A DNA stretch of 64,000 nt from an uncultured Paenibacillaceae bacterium (GTDB lineage Bacteria; Bacillota; Bacilli; Paenibacillales; DA-C8). The position numbers were made by a program, and so were the translations under genes. This document shows positions 51,987 to 59,283 of the stretch, piece by piece. Below the pieces are notes generated by a model. It saw only the letters and a program-made list of their open reading frames with translations. It ran no database searches and was not told the origin of the DNA. The stretch covers positions 1-64,000 of the forward strand of contig CALGAO010000085.1 of NCBI GenBank assembly GCA_937957685.1, written 5' to 3'. Position 1 is the stretch's first letter. Each line of letters begins with the position of its first letter.

Positions 51987-53618
51987 TCAATCTTGAACCT
52001 CCAGCCATCGCCACTCCTCGATGTTATCCGTGATTGGCCAGCCATGACCATGCGGATGGATGCGCTGTTTGCCAATGTCCAGCTGCTCATCCACCAGATA
52101 GATATGATCGATATTGACAAGCCACGCCCAGGCCGCATCACCCTTGAAGCTCAGGCCGGTCTGGCCGTCCCACTGGGCCTTGCGCCAGTATTCCCAGGCC
52201 TCTTCCTCGCTGGTGGCATACATCGCCTTCTCCATCCACCGGTCGACGGTTGGATTGGCATAATAGCCCGCATTGTACAGATCCACTCCCCGATAACGGC
52301 TGCTGTACAGGTAGTACATCTCCAGTGGATCATGACTGCCCCAACCGAACAGCACCGCATGGGCGTGCATCAGCTTGCTCAGCTCATCCCAGCTCTTGCC
52401 CTCCACGCGGATGTCGATGCCGACCGGTCTGACCATATCGGCCACCGTCAGGGCCAGCGATTGGCGGGTGACATCGCCAGCCGGATACAGCAGGGTGAAT
52501 GATGCCGCAAGTCCATCCTTCTCCACGATGCCGTCGCCATCCGCATCCGTCCAGCCCCCTTCGGTGAGGATGCGCCTTGCCTCCTCCGGATCTCCGTCAG
52601 CGAAGATCGTCTCCTCATTCCACCACGGAAGTCCGTCATTGACCGTATAGGCCGGAGTGCCATAGCCCTCCAGGATCCCTTCGACCAGGGCCTGGCGATC
52701 AATCGCCACATTCACGGCGCGGCGGATCGCGATGTCGCTCGTCACGTCGTTGCCGACGGGATAGCCCTCCTCGGTCGTGGAGCCGGATGGCACGAAGGGG
52801 AACATGATGCCCCGATTGTCCACCGTCCGAACAGATTCCAGCCGCATGCCCTTCACCGGCTGACGGGCAAAGGCCGCCGGAATCGCAGCCACGTCCACCT
52901 GTCCCGCGCGCGCTGCCGCCAGAGCCGCATCCTCGGACAGGAACAGGAAGGTCAGCTTGCGGAAGTAGGGCAACTGCCCGTAATATTCCGGATTCGCCTC
53001 AACGATCAGCTGCTGCCCGACATCCCATTGCACAAGGCGAAATGGCCCTGATCCGATCGGCTCTCTGGCGTATCCATCGCCGTAGGCATGCTTCGGCACG
53101 ATGCCCAGTGTCACCAGCATGGAGATGAAGGTGGATTGCGGCTCACGAAGCGTGAACTCAACGGTCCAGGCATCCAGCGCCCTAACGTCCTCCAGATTGC
53201 TGAGATCGATGACGGAATGGCTCCTGGCCGCTGTCTCAAATGTTAACACCACGTCCTCCGCCGTAAGCGGCACCCCATCCGAGAACCTGACATCCTCACG
53301 CAGCCTTACCGTCCACGTGCGGCCATCATCGCTGATGCGGTACTCCTTCGCCGCGTCGGGCACGACGTTCATCTCGTGATCCCGCTTGAACAGCGTGCTC
53401 TGAAACAGCGGCGAACCATAACGGCCCCAGCCGGTGGTCGGGTCGAAGCCGTCCGTCGGCTCCGAGCCGATCGCCAGGATCAGCTCATCCGGATAGCGCG
53501 AGGCGGACTGCCCCGGGTCTGTGCGGCTTCCGCAGGCTGCGAGCATCGACAGCCCGATCACCAGGGCCAGCAGGCACACCAGTTGTCTTGGTCTGATCCT
53601 ATTGTCCTTTCTCTCCAT
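51987..53618 (-). CDS. Nickel/peptide-type ABC transporter substrate-binding lipoprotein
   Basis: Family 5 solute-binding protein of 543 residues. The signal segment (about 9-28) ends in MLAAC, so Cys near 29 is lipidated. The mature protein has the NikA-like HEMNVVPDAAKEYRISDDGRTWTVRL block and WGRYGSPLFQSTLF. Near the C-terminus a His-rich stretch, RIHPHGHGWPIT, may contact metal or a metal chelate. GGAGG six bases before the ATG at 53618 sets the start. First gene of the operon. Whether it binds nickel, a metallophore or peptide cannot be settled here; I favour a metal complex. Confidence 0.87.
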   Translation of the reverse strand: MERKDNRIRPRQLVCLLALVIGLSMLAACGSRTDPGQSASRYPDELILAIGSEPTDGFDPTTGWGRYGSPLFQSTLFKRDHEMNVVPDAAKEYRISDDGRTWTVRLREDVRFSDGVPLTAEDVVLTFETAARSHSVIDLSNLEDVRALDAWTVEFTLREPQSTFISMLVTLGIVPKHAYGDGYAREPIGSGPFRLVQWDVGQQLIVEANPEYYGQLPYFRKLTFLFLSEDAALAAARAGQVDVAAIPAAFARQPVKGMRLESVRTVDNRGIMFPFVPSGSTTEEGYPVGNDVTSDIAIRRAVNVAIDRQALVEGILEGYGTPAYTVNDGLPWWNEETIFADGDPEEARRILTEGGWTDADGDGIVEKDGLAASFTLLYPAGDVTRQSLALTVADMVRPVGIDIRVEGKSWDELSKLMHAHAVLFGWGSHDPLEMYYLYSSRYRGVDLYNAGYYANPTVDRWMEKAMYATSEEEAWEYWRKAQWDGQTGLSFKGDAAWAWLVNIDHIYLVDEQLDIGKQRIHPHGHGWPITDNIEEWRWLEVQD

Positions 53619-53722
53619 CCGCAACCTCCGTCCTATTCCGCATCATATATGGATCTATGTACCTCATATCAGTCTAGCAAACATCCTCCACTTATTGAAG
53701 CGGATGCCATGCATCAGGCATG

Positions 53723-53747
53723 AAAAAATCCGGACCCGGCCGGATTT
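53723..53747 (-). terminator. Terminator of the RsfA-like gene
   Basis: AAATCCGG and CCGGATTT form an 8-bp perfect stem around six bases and continue TTTC on the minus strand. It separates the RsfA-like gene from the ABC operon. The remaining 110 bases to the gene's stop show nothing notable. Confidence 0.85.
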
Positions 53748-53859
53748 CGTCGACTGAAAGTTACAGCATGTTCGATATAGCAGTGATCTGCGGCATCAGA
53801 CTGGCTTCGCTCACGCATTTGGGACGAGGGATCGCATGCAGGTGAAACCGGCCCGGCGT

Positions 53860-54561
53860 TTACTCCGCGGCGATGTCTTCCAGCTTCACTTCCCTGCGAA
53901 CGATCTTGCCGTACACGAGCAGATCCGGCGGAATGACCTTCTCCTTGGATTTGCGGCGAATGCGCAGGTTTTTGTTCAGCTTGTAGCCGTTGACGGTATC
54001 CTCCTGAATCGAGGTGATGTAGTAGTTGTCATGCCAGATGTGGTGATGTATGCAGACGATGTCGCCAACCGCGAGTTCGGCGATGTCCAGCGTTCCGCCC
54101 GCCCTGATCGGCGTCGCATTCTGCTGTGCCGCTGCAACGGCATCCTTCCTCGCCAGGATGGCGGACAATTCTCTTGTCAAGGCGATATGTTCATTGTACA
54201 GGACGCTGGCCTGCTGATAGAATTCGCGAAACCTCGCCTCATTGGCGATCAGCCGCTCCGATAACCGGTTCAGCAACATCTCGTAGGCGTCCGCTCTGGC
54301 TTTCCCGTCATCCGGTTGGATGACTTGCAGAGCGTTCTCCGTCTGACTGTTCTTCCTTCGGCTCTTCAAGGTAAGGATCGGTTGTGAATAATCAAGATCC
54401 TTTAACTCTTTTTGCCAGTAGTTCATACAAGTTGACCTGGGTGCCTGAAGAATCTCCGCCGCGCGATCTACAGCATCGTTCAGCTTGACGTGCATGTCCA
54501 GCTGATTGCGGATCAATCTCCCCAGTTGAAGTTTTGTCTGTTCATCCCATTTCTTCCTCAA
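53860..54561 (-). CDS. RsfA-like putative DNA-binding protein
   Basis: A 233-residue protein of no family I can name firmly. The N-terminus (RKKWDEQTKLQLGRLIRNQL, then VDRAAEILQAPRSTCMNYWQKEL) resembles the Myb/RsfA-type helix-turn-helix of sporulation regulators, with the W-D start and a late W. A helical middle (about 85-145, LLNRLSERLIANEARFREFYQQA in part) may be a coiled coil. A basic C-terminal domain (IVCIHHHIWHDNYYITSI, KLNKNLRIRRKSKEKVIPPDLL) follows. Its extended -10 promoter (TGG-TATAAT, 54607-54615 on the minus strand) is about 50 bases upstream. Role unknown; a regulator is plausible. Confidence 0.75.
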   Translation of the reverse strand: MRKKWDEQTKLQLGRLIRNQLDMHVKLNDAVDRAAEILQAPRSTCMNYWQKELKDLDYSQPILTLKSRRKNSQTENALQVIQPDDGKARADAYEMLLNRLSERLIANEARFREFYQQASVLYNEHIALTRELSAILARKDAVAAAQQNATPIRAGGTLDIAELAVGDIVCIHHHIWHDNYYITSIQEDTVNGYKLNKNLRIRRKSKEKVIPPDLLVYGKIVRREVKLEDIAAE

Positions 54562-54884
54562 AAACCATCACCCAGCCTCAGCTTACTTTCCATAAAAATC
54601 GAATCTATTATACCATTCTTTGGCTGAACTAGGAATGCAATTGTACAAAAAAACACAGTAATCGGGTATATTTTCAAGATCTTGTCATGAAGCTCCCGCA
54701 GTGTATCCGTTTCGCGTTTGCTTGGATTCCACGTCCGCCGAGTCGCAGACAACTCCCATGTTCCCAAGGCTTGCCGAATCGATCCGTAAACAACTCCCTT
54801 GTATCCATGGCGCTCTGAACGCAGACATATCGATCCGCGGCCCGCCATCGCAGACTGCTCCCCATGGAACCGCGGCTCTCCGCT
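54562..54884. repeat. Gap with degenerate repeats upstream of the RsfA-like gene
   Basis: The 54562-54700 part is AT-rich promoter sequence. From 54744 to 54864 related segments recur: CGCAGACAACTCCCATGT (54744-54761), CCGTAAACAACTCCCTTGT (54784-54802) and CGCAGACTGCTCCCCAT (54848-54864). ATCGATCCG also recurs near 54778 and 54830. Spacing is irregular (40 and 64 bases). They look like decayed copies of an intergenic repeat. No gene is supported. Confidence 0.5.
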
Positions 54885-56207
54885 CTAGGATCTGCGGTTT
54901 CTCGCGCCTCGGCGTTGCTCCTGGTTGAGCCGAATCTTCGCCTCGGCGCCCAGCTCTCCCGCTTCGTAGAAGACCTCGTTCCGGATCGGGTCAGGCAGGT
55001 ATTGCTGCTCTACATAATGGCCCGGATAATCATGCGGATAGCGGTAGCCGACATGGCCCAGCTGCTCCGCGCCTTTGTAATGGGCGTCGCGCAGATGAAG
55101 CGGCACTTCGGCCGAGCCGATGCGTTCGATGGTCTCCGAGATCTTGTCCAGCGCCATGGCGATCGAATTCGACTTTGGACTCTCGACGGCGAACAGGATC
55201 GCCTGGGCAATGATGTACTTGGACTCCGGCCAACCGATCCGGTGATACGCCTCCATCGCGCTGACCGCCTGCACCATCGCCTGCGGATTGGCAAGGCCGA
55301 TATCCTCGCTGCACGCGACCGTCAGCCGGCGAATGAACACCATCGGGTCCATGCCAAGCTTCTCCACGGCATAGATGAACCAGAACAGGGCAGCATCGCT
55401 GGAGCCGCGAACGCTCTTGTGGAAGGCCGAGAGCACATCATACTGCGTCGATTCATCAGCCCGCACGAGCGGACGCCGGATCGACTCCTCCGCCACTTCG
55501 AGGGTGATGCGTATCGTGCCGTCCCGCTCCGGCGTCGTCGTCATCGCCGCCAGCTCCAGGGCGGTCAGGGCGCGGCGGATGTCGCCGTTGGCCGTGCGCG
55601 CGATGTGCAGGAGCGCCTCCTCCTCGCATTCGATCTTGAGCATGCCGAGCCCCTTCTGCTCATCCTTGAGCGCCCGACGCATCGCGAGAAGCGAATGCTC
55701 CCAGCTGAGCGGATGCAGCTGGAACAGCGTCGAACGGGACAGCAGCGCTCCGTTCACGTAGTGGAACGGGTTCTCCGTCGTGGCCCCGATCAGGATGATG
55801 TCGCCCTTCTCCACAGCTGGAAGCAGCGCATCCTGACGGGAGGTATTGAAGCGGTGCACCTCGTCGAGGAACAGGATCGTCTTGCGTCCGTACATCGCCT
55901 TGTTCATCTTCGCCTGATCGATCACGCCGCGCACATCCTTGACCGAGGCGTCCACGGCATTGAGCTGCACGAAGTCGGCCTTCGTCTGCTTCGAGATGAT
56001 ATGCGCCAGCGTCGTCTTGCCGCAACCCGGCGGCCCGTACAGGATGATCGAGCTCAGCTGATCGGCCTCGATCGCCCGCCTGAGCAACTTGCCCGGTCCT
56101 ACGATGTGCTCCTGTCCGATGTATTCGGCAAGCGTCTCCGGCCGCATCCGATCGGCGAGCAGCTTGCCCTGCGGCGATTGTTCCGCACTGTATGTGAATA
56201 GATCCAT
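54885..56207 (-). CDS. rarA: Replication-associated recombination protein A (RarA/MgsA)
   Basis: AAA+ ATPase of 440 residues related to clamp loaders, acting at stalled forks. The N-terminal part contains RMRPETLAEYIGQEHIVGPGKLL. Walker A is LYGPPGCGKTTLAHII near 50 and Walker B KTILFLDEVHRFN near 105. Sensor 1 is IILIGATTENP. The C-terminal tetramerisation domain starts near 260 with HYDVLSAFHKSVRGSD-like sequence (QYDVLSAFHKSVRGSS) and AIYFIRRL-type motifs. GGAGGAG before the ATG at 56207 fixes the start. A TGA-TACAAT extended -10 lies at 56258-56263 on the minus strand. Confidence 0.94.
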   Translation of the reverse strand: MDLFTYSAEQSPQGKLLADRMRPETLAEYIGQEHIVGPGKLLRRAIEADQLSSIILYGPPGCGKTTLAHIISKQTKADFVQLNAVDASVKDVRGVIDQAKMNKAMYGRKTILFLDEVHRFNTSRQDALLPAVEKGDIILIGATTENPFHYVNGALLSRSTLFQLHPLSWEHSLLAMRRALKDEQKGLGMLKIECEEEALLHIARTANGDIRRALTALELAAMTTTPERDGTIRITLEVAEESIRRPLVRADESTQYDVLSAFHKSVRGSSDAALFWFIYAVEKLGMDPMVFIRRLTVACSEDIGLANPQAMVQAVSAMEAYHRIGWPESKYIIAQAILFAVESPKSNSIAMALDKISETIERIGSAEVPLHLRDAHYKGAEQLGHVGYRYPHDYPGHYVEQQYLPDPIRNEVFYEAGELGAEAKIRLNQEQRRGARNRRS

Positions 56208-56416
56208 AGTTATCCGGCTCCTCCGAGAACAGTTGTTGCTTGGCAATTTCGGCTACATTGTATCACAGAAATCGCCGGCAAGCGAACATGCGTGCTCGCA
56301 AGCCTTAATATGGCCCATCCATCTGACTGCCCGCCCGGAACCTCAAGCTCCGGGACGTGATCCCGTATGGGCAGTTTTCGCACTGGTCTTACCGGCACCG
56401 GTTTTTGTCGTGTGGT

Positions 56417-56550
56417 TCAGCCTCACAATGATCGTCCCGCTACCGTTATTCTCGTACATCTCAGCCTCGCATGGATCATCCTGGCCACGGTTATTCGCTC
56501 ACATTTCAGCCTGGCTTTGGTCATCCCGACACCGATCATGATCGCTTGGC
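56417..56550. repeat. Three imperfect 44-45-bp tandem repeats
   Basis: On the plus strand units begin with TCAGCCT at 56417, 56461 and 56506. Each then reads through a TGATC/GGATC/GGTCATCC box and an ACCGTTATTC/ACGGTTATTC box. The third copy is shorter and runs into the end of the frameshifted gene. The unit is (nearly) a multiple of three. The rest of the gap from 56208 to 56416 has no gene; a CCCGGA ... TCCGGG inverted repeat lies near 56335-56355. Confidence 0.65.
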
Positions 56551-56995
56551 ATGGTTTCCTGGCGACTTCTGGCTGCCCACAGTCAGGATCCATGCTTCTG
56601 TTTGTCCGCCATGTACGCTGTTGACAAGCAGCGCCTCGCCGTTCAACCAGCGTGGCGTCTCCAGCAGTTCCACACCTTCGGGCATCAAACTTTAGCCGCG
56701 CGTCCGAGAGTGTCTTCAGAGCGTCCATATCCACGACCACGACTGATCTTTCTCCTCTTGCGCCCGCATCTTCCATATAGACCAGCCTTCGGTCGTCAGG
56801 TGAGAACCTGACCTCCGCATCCACAGGCTTCCCGTCATCGGCGGTGATGGCCACCGATTCCCCGCGCTCGATGTCGTACAGCCACAGCTCCTGCAGGGGC
56901 CTGTTCGTCGAATAGACGAGGTTTTGGCCATGGTTGCTGATGGCGAGCACATCCAAGATCGTCACACCGAGACAGGCAGTTTTTCTGGTCTTCAC
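56536..56995 (-). pseudogene. Frameshifted beta-propeller (TolB/WD40-like) remnant
   Basis: A GTG at 56995 with AGGAGGAG ahead opens a frame that reads like one or two propeller blades (LVYSTNRPLQELWLYDIERG, RFSPDDRRLVYMEDAG). Near 56685-56695 coding quality drops. The neighbouring frame takes over with MPEGVELLETPRWLNGEALL and WILTVGSQ, to a TGA at 56536-56538. One inserted or lost base joins the halves into about 152 residues. The whole is too short for a full propeller, so it is a decayed fragment or a sequencing error in a small gene. Divergent from the membrane protein gene. Confidence 0.65.
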
Positions 56996-57067
56996 CTGAT
57001 CTCCTCCTGTTCGTTCAAGATCTCGATCACAATCCGGATCTGCAAACATGAGCAAGTGGAAGTTTCC

Positions 57068-57898
57068 ATGCGGTTAATACGACGCATGCAAGTGTCGAAA
57101 GGTTTCGAGCTATCATGCAGGATATGGAGTCTAGCCGGATCAGCTCTCATCGTCATTGGCGCAGGTATATTGTGGATGGATTGGGCGAAGATAAGGGTAG
57201 CATGGACTGTGAAGGAAAGGCATGATGTTTCGATGGACCTCTATATTCACCTCGCCCTGACAGTTGCATATATCATTGTCATTTATATGGCGGTGCGCAA
57301 GCTGAGCGAAGCAAGGCGCGTTCGCGGGCGCATCCTGCTCCTCCTCGTCATGCTCGGCCTGCTGTACGACAATGCGGTCATCGCGCTAGGAACCTCGCTG
57401 CGCGCAGGCGATCTGCTGGAAAGTCTGCATGCCTGGCGTTACTGGGCGCACGCCTGGCTGACACCGCTGATCGTGCTGATCGCACTTGACATCTGGCAGC
57501 AGGAACGCCTGGCCATCGCCCGATCACGGCTCATATCCGCATTGGCCTGGCTGATCACCATCGCCCTGATCGCCTATCAGACCTTTCTGGCAAGGGATGA
57601 AGTACGGACGTTGCGGGCTGTCCGCGAATTTGGCGTGATCCGCTATGAGCCTGCCAACACGATCGGCTCTCCGGCGATGATCATCGTCGTCACCCTGGTG
57701 CTGATCATCACCGCCATCCTGCTCCTGCTCTATCGGGGATGGTGGTGGCTGGCGATCGGCATCGCGCTCATGCCGTTCATCATGTGGCTCCAACTGCCAC
57801 TGGGCGGACGCGGGTGGGAGAACGTCGCCGAGTTTGTGCTGACGCTCGCCATCTGGGGAACGCTGGAGCGCAGGCTGCCGATGCGCCTGTTTGCCTGA
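57068..57898 (+). CDS. Multi-spanning membrane protein of unknown function
   Basis: A 276-residue protein with about seven hydrophobic helices (near 20-45, 60-85, 95-118, 125-150, 160-180, 210-232 and 234-252). A short basic N-terminus and an ERRLPMRLFA tail place the ends in the cytosol or at the membrane edge. No motif is recognised. The frame is open 48 codons earlier, but that part overlaps the divergent gene. GTGGAAG lies just before the ATG at 57068. It stands alone between two repeat regions and is followed by a strong hairpin. Confidence 0.7.
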   Translation: MRLIRRMQVSKGFELSCRIWSLAGSALIVIGAGILWMDWAKIRVAWTVKERHDVSMDLYIHLALTVAYIIVIYMAVRKLSEARRVRGRILLLLVMLGLLYDNAVIALGTSLRAGDLLESLHAWRYWAHAWLTPLIVLIALDIWQQERLAIARSRLISALAWLITIALIAYQTFLARDEVRTLRAVREFGVIRYEPANTIGSPAMIIVVTLVLIITAILLLLYRGWWWLAIGIALMPFIMWLQLPLGGRGWENVAEFVLTLAIWGTLERRLPMRLFA

Positions 57899-57922
57899 AC
57901 AGCTCATGTACCATTCCAAAAA

Positions 57923-57948
57923 GGGGATGTCCGGATCTGGACATCCCC
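57923..57948 (+). terminator. Hairpin after the membrane protein gene
   Basis: GGGGATGTCC and GGACATCCCC form a perfect 10-bp stem around six bases, 24 bases after the stop. It lacks a T tract but is a strong stem; it may also act for transcripts coming the other way. Confidence 0.6.
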
Positions 57949-57956
57949 TCCATTTG

Positions 57957-58354
57957 AGCGGTCGACGCAGCCTGTAAGCAGATTTTTTCTGCTTACAGCT
58001 CCCCCAGAGCGGCCGACGCCACCTGTAAGCAGATTTTTTCTGCTTACAACTCCTCCAGAGCGGCCGACGCCGCCTGTAAGCAGATTTTTTCTGCTTACAG
58101 CTCCTCCAGAGCGGTCGACGCTGCCTGTAAGCAGATTTTTTCTGCTTACAGCTCCTCCATAGCGGTCGACGCTGCCTGTAAGCAGATTTTTTCTGCTTAC
58201 AGCTCCCCCATAGCGGCCGACGCCGCCTGTAAGCAGACTTTTTCTGCTTACAACTCCTCCATAGCGGCCGACGCCGCCTGTAAGCAGACTTTTTCTGCTT
58301 ACAACTCCTCCATAGCGGCCGAAGCCGCCTGCAAGCAGATATTGTCCGCTTGCA
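57957..58354. repeat. Eight-copy 51-bp hairpin minisatellite
   Basis: Stems begin at 57973, 58024, 58075, 58126, 58177, 58228, 58279 and 58330, exactly 51 bases apart. Each copy has TGTAAGCAG / CTGCTTACA arms (10 bp with the next A-T in most) around a T-rich loop, plus a GC-rich spacer with GCGGYCGACGC and CTCCTCCA blocks. Copies 6 and 7 have a C in the loop. Copy 8 is divergent, but its arms change together (TGC ... GCA for TGT ... ACA), keeping the stem. The unit is 17 codons long and stays open on the minus strand. Confidence 0.95.
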
Positions 58355-58404
58355 GACGGCTCCGATGAAGCAGTTGCTGCTACGCTGCGTGCTGTGCCAA
58401 CGAC

Positions 58405-59172
58405 TCAGGCCTGATGTTGCACGACGATCCCGTGCTTCTCGAGCAGATCGCGCACCACGACGCTGACCATGATCAGCCCCGCGACCGGCGGCACGAAGGC
58501 GTTGCTCGCAGGCGGCTGCTGCGCCTTGCGAATCTCCGGCGCGTTCTCCGGCACGATGCGCTGCGTCACATCTTCGCGCGGGATGATCGGCGGCTCCTCC
58601 GAGTAGACGACCTTGACGCCCTTCCTGATCCCGGCCTTGCGCAGCTTCTGGCGAACGACGCGCGCGATCGGGTCCATCCGCGTCTGGGATATGTCCGCCA
58701 CCTTGAACCTGGTCGGATCCATCTTGTTCGCTGCCCCCATGCTGGAGATGATCGGGATCTCTCGCTGCAGGCACTGCATGATCAGATGAATCTTGTAGGT
58801 GATCGTGTCCGAAGCGTCGATCACATAATCGAGATCGTACTCGAACAGCTTCTCGTAGGTTTCTTCCGTATAGAACATCTTCAGGCTGACGGCGTCGCAC
58901 TCCGGATTGATCTGCTTGATGCGGTCGCGCATCAGATCGGTCTTCGGTTGCCCGATCGTCGTCAGCAGCGCCGGCACCTGGCGGTTGATGTTGGTGATGT
59001 CGACGACATCCTTGTCGATCATGACGATGCGGCCGATGCCGGTGCGCGCCAGCGCCTCAACCGCGATGGAGCCGACTCCGCCTACGCCCAGCACGGCCAC
59101 CGTGCTTTGCTTCATCGCGGCGATCCCTTCCGGACCGATCGCAAGCTCAGTTCGGGAAAATTGGTGCAGCAT
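58405..59172 (-). CDS. tcdA: tRNA threonylcarbamoyladenosine dehydratase (TcdA-like)
   Basis: E1-like ATP-dependent enzyme of 255 residues that cyclises t6A37 of tRNA to ct6A. The nucleotide loop VAVLGVGGVGSIAVEALARTGIG lies near 27-49. DKDVVDITNINRQ follows, then the YVIDASDTITYKIHLI segment. The C-terminal SNAFVPPVAGLIMVSVVV is typical of the ThiF/TcdA family. GGAGG nine bases before the ATG at 59172 sets the start over two earlier codons. It follows aspS by 111 bases, the arrangement seen in many Bacillales (yrvM). Confidence 0.9.
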   Translation of the reverse strand: MLHQFSRTELAIGPEGIAAMKQSTVAVLGVGGVGSIAVEALARTGIGRIVMIDKDVVDITNINRQVPALLTTIGQPKTDLMRDRIKQINPECDAVSLKMFYTEETYEKLFEYDLDYVIDASDTITYKIHLIMQCLQREIPIISSMGAANKMDPTRFKVADISQTRMDPIARVVRQKLRKAGIRKGVKVVYSEEPPIIPREDVTQRIVPENAPEIRKAQQPPASNAFVPPVAGLIMVSVVVRDLLEKHGIVVQHQA

Positions 59173-59283
59173 CCGTTTCAACCTCCAGTTCATCAGACAG
59201 CTGATCGTTCGGCCATCCTGCTTGCCCTGGACGACCAGCTGTCTGTCATGCATGTGATGGTGTCCGCCCGGCGAATCGGCGGA

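Noticed and set aside
57957..58354. Possible CRISPR array
   Set aside because: Units are joined head to tail with no variable spacers; the whole 51-bp unit is repeated and palindromic, and there are no cas genes.
57524..58900. Long minus-strand open frame encoding a basic repeat peptide (RRPLWRSCKQKK-like units)
   Set aside because: It exists because the 51-bp unit is 17 codons without a stop. It runs through the antisense strand of a membrane protein gene and into tcdA in another frame, and has no ribosome site.
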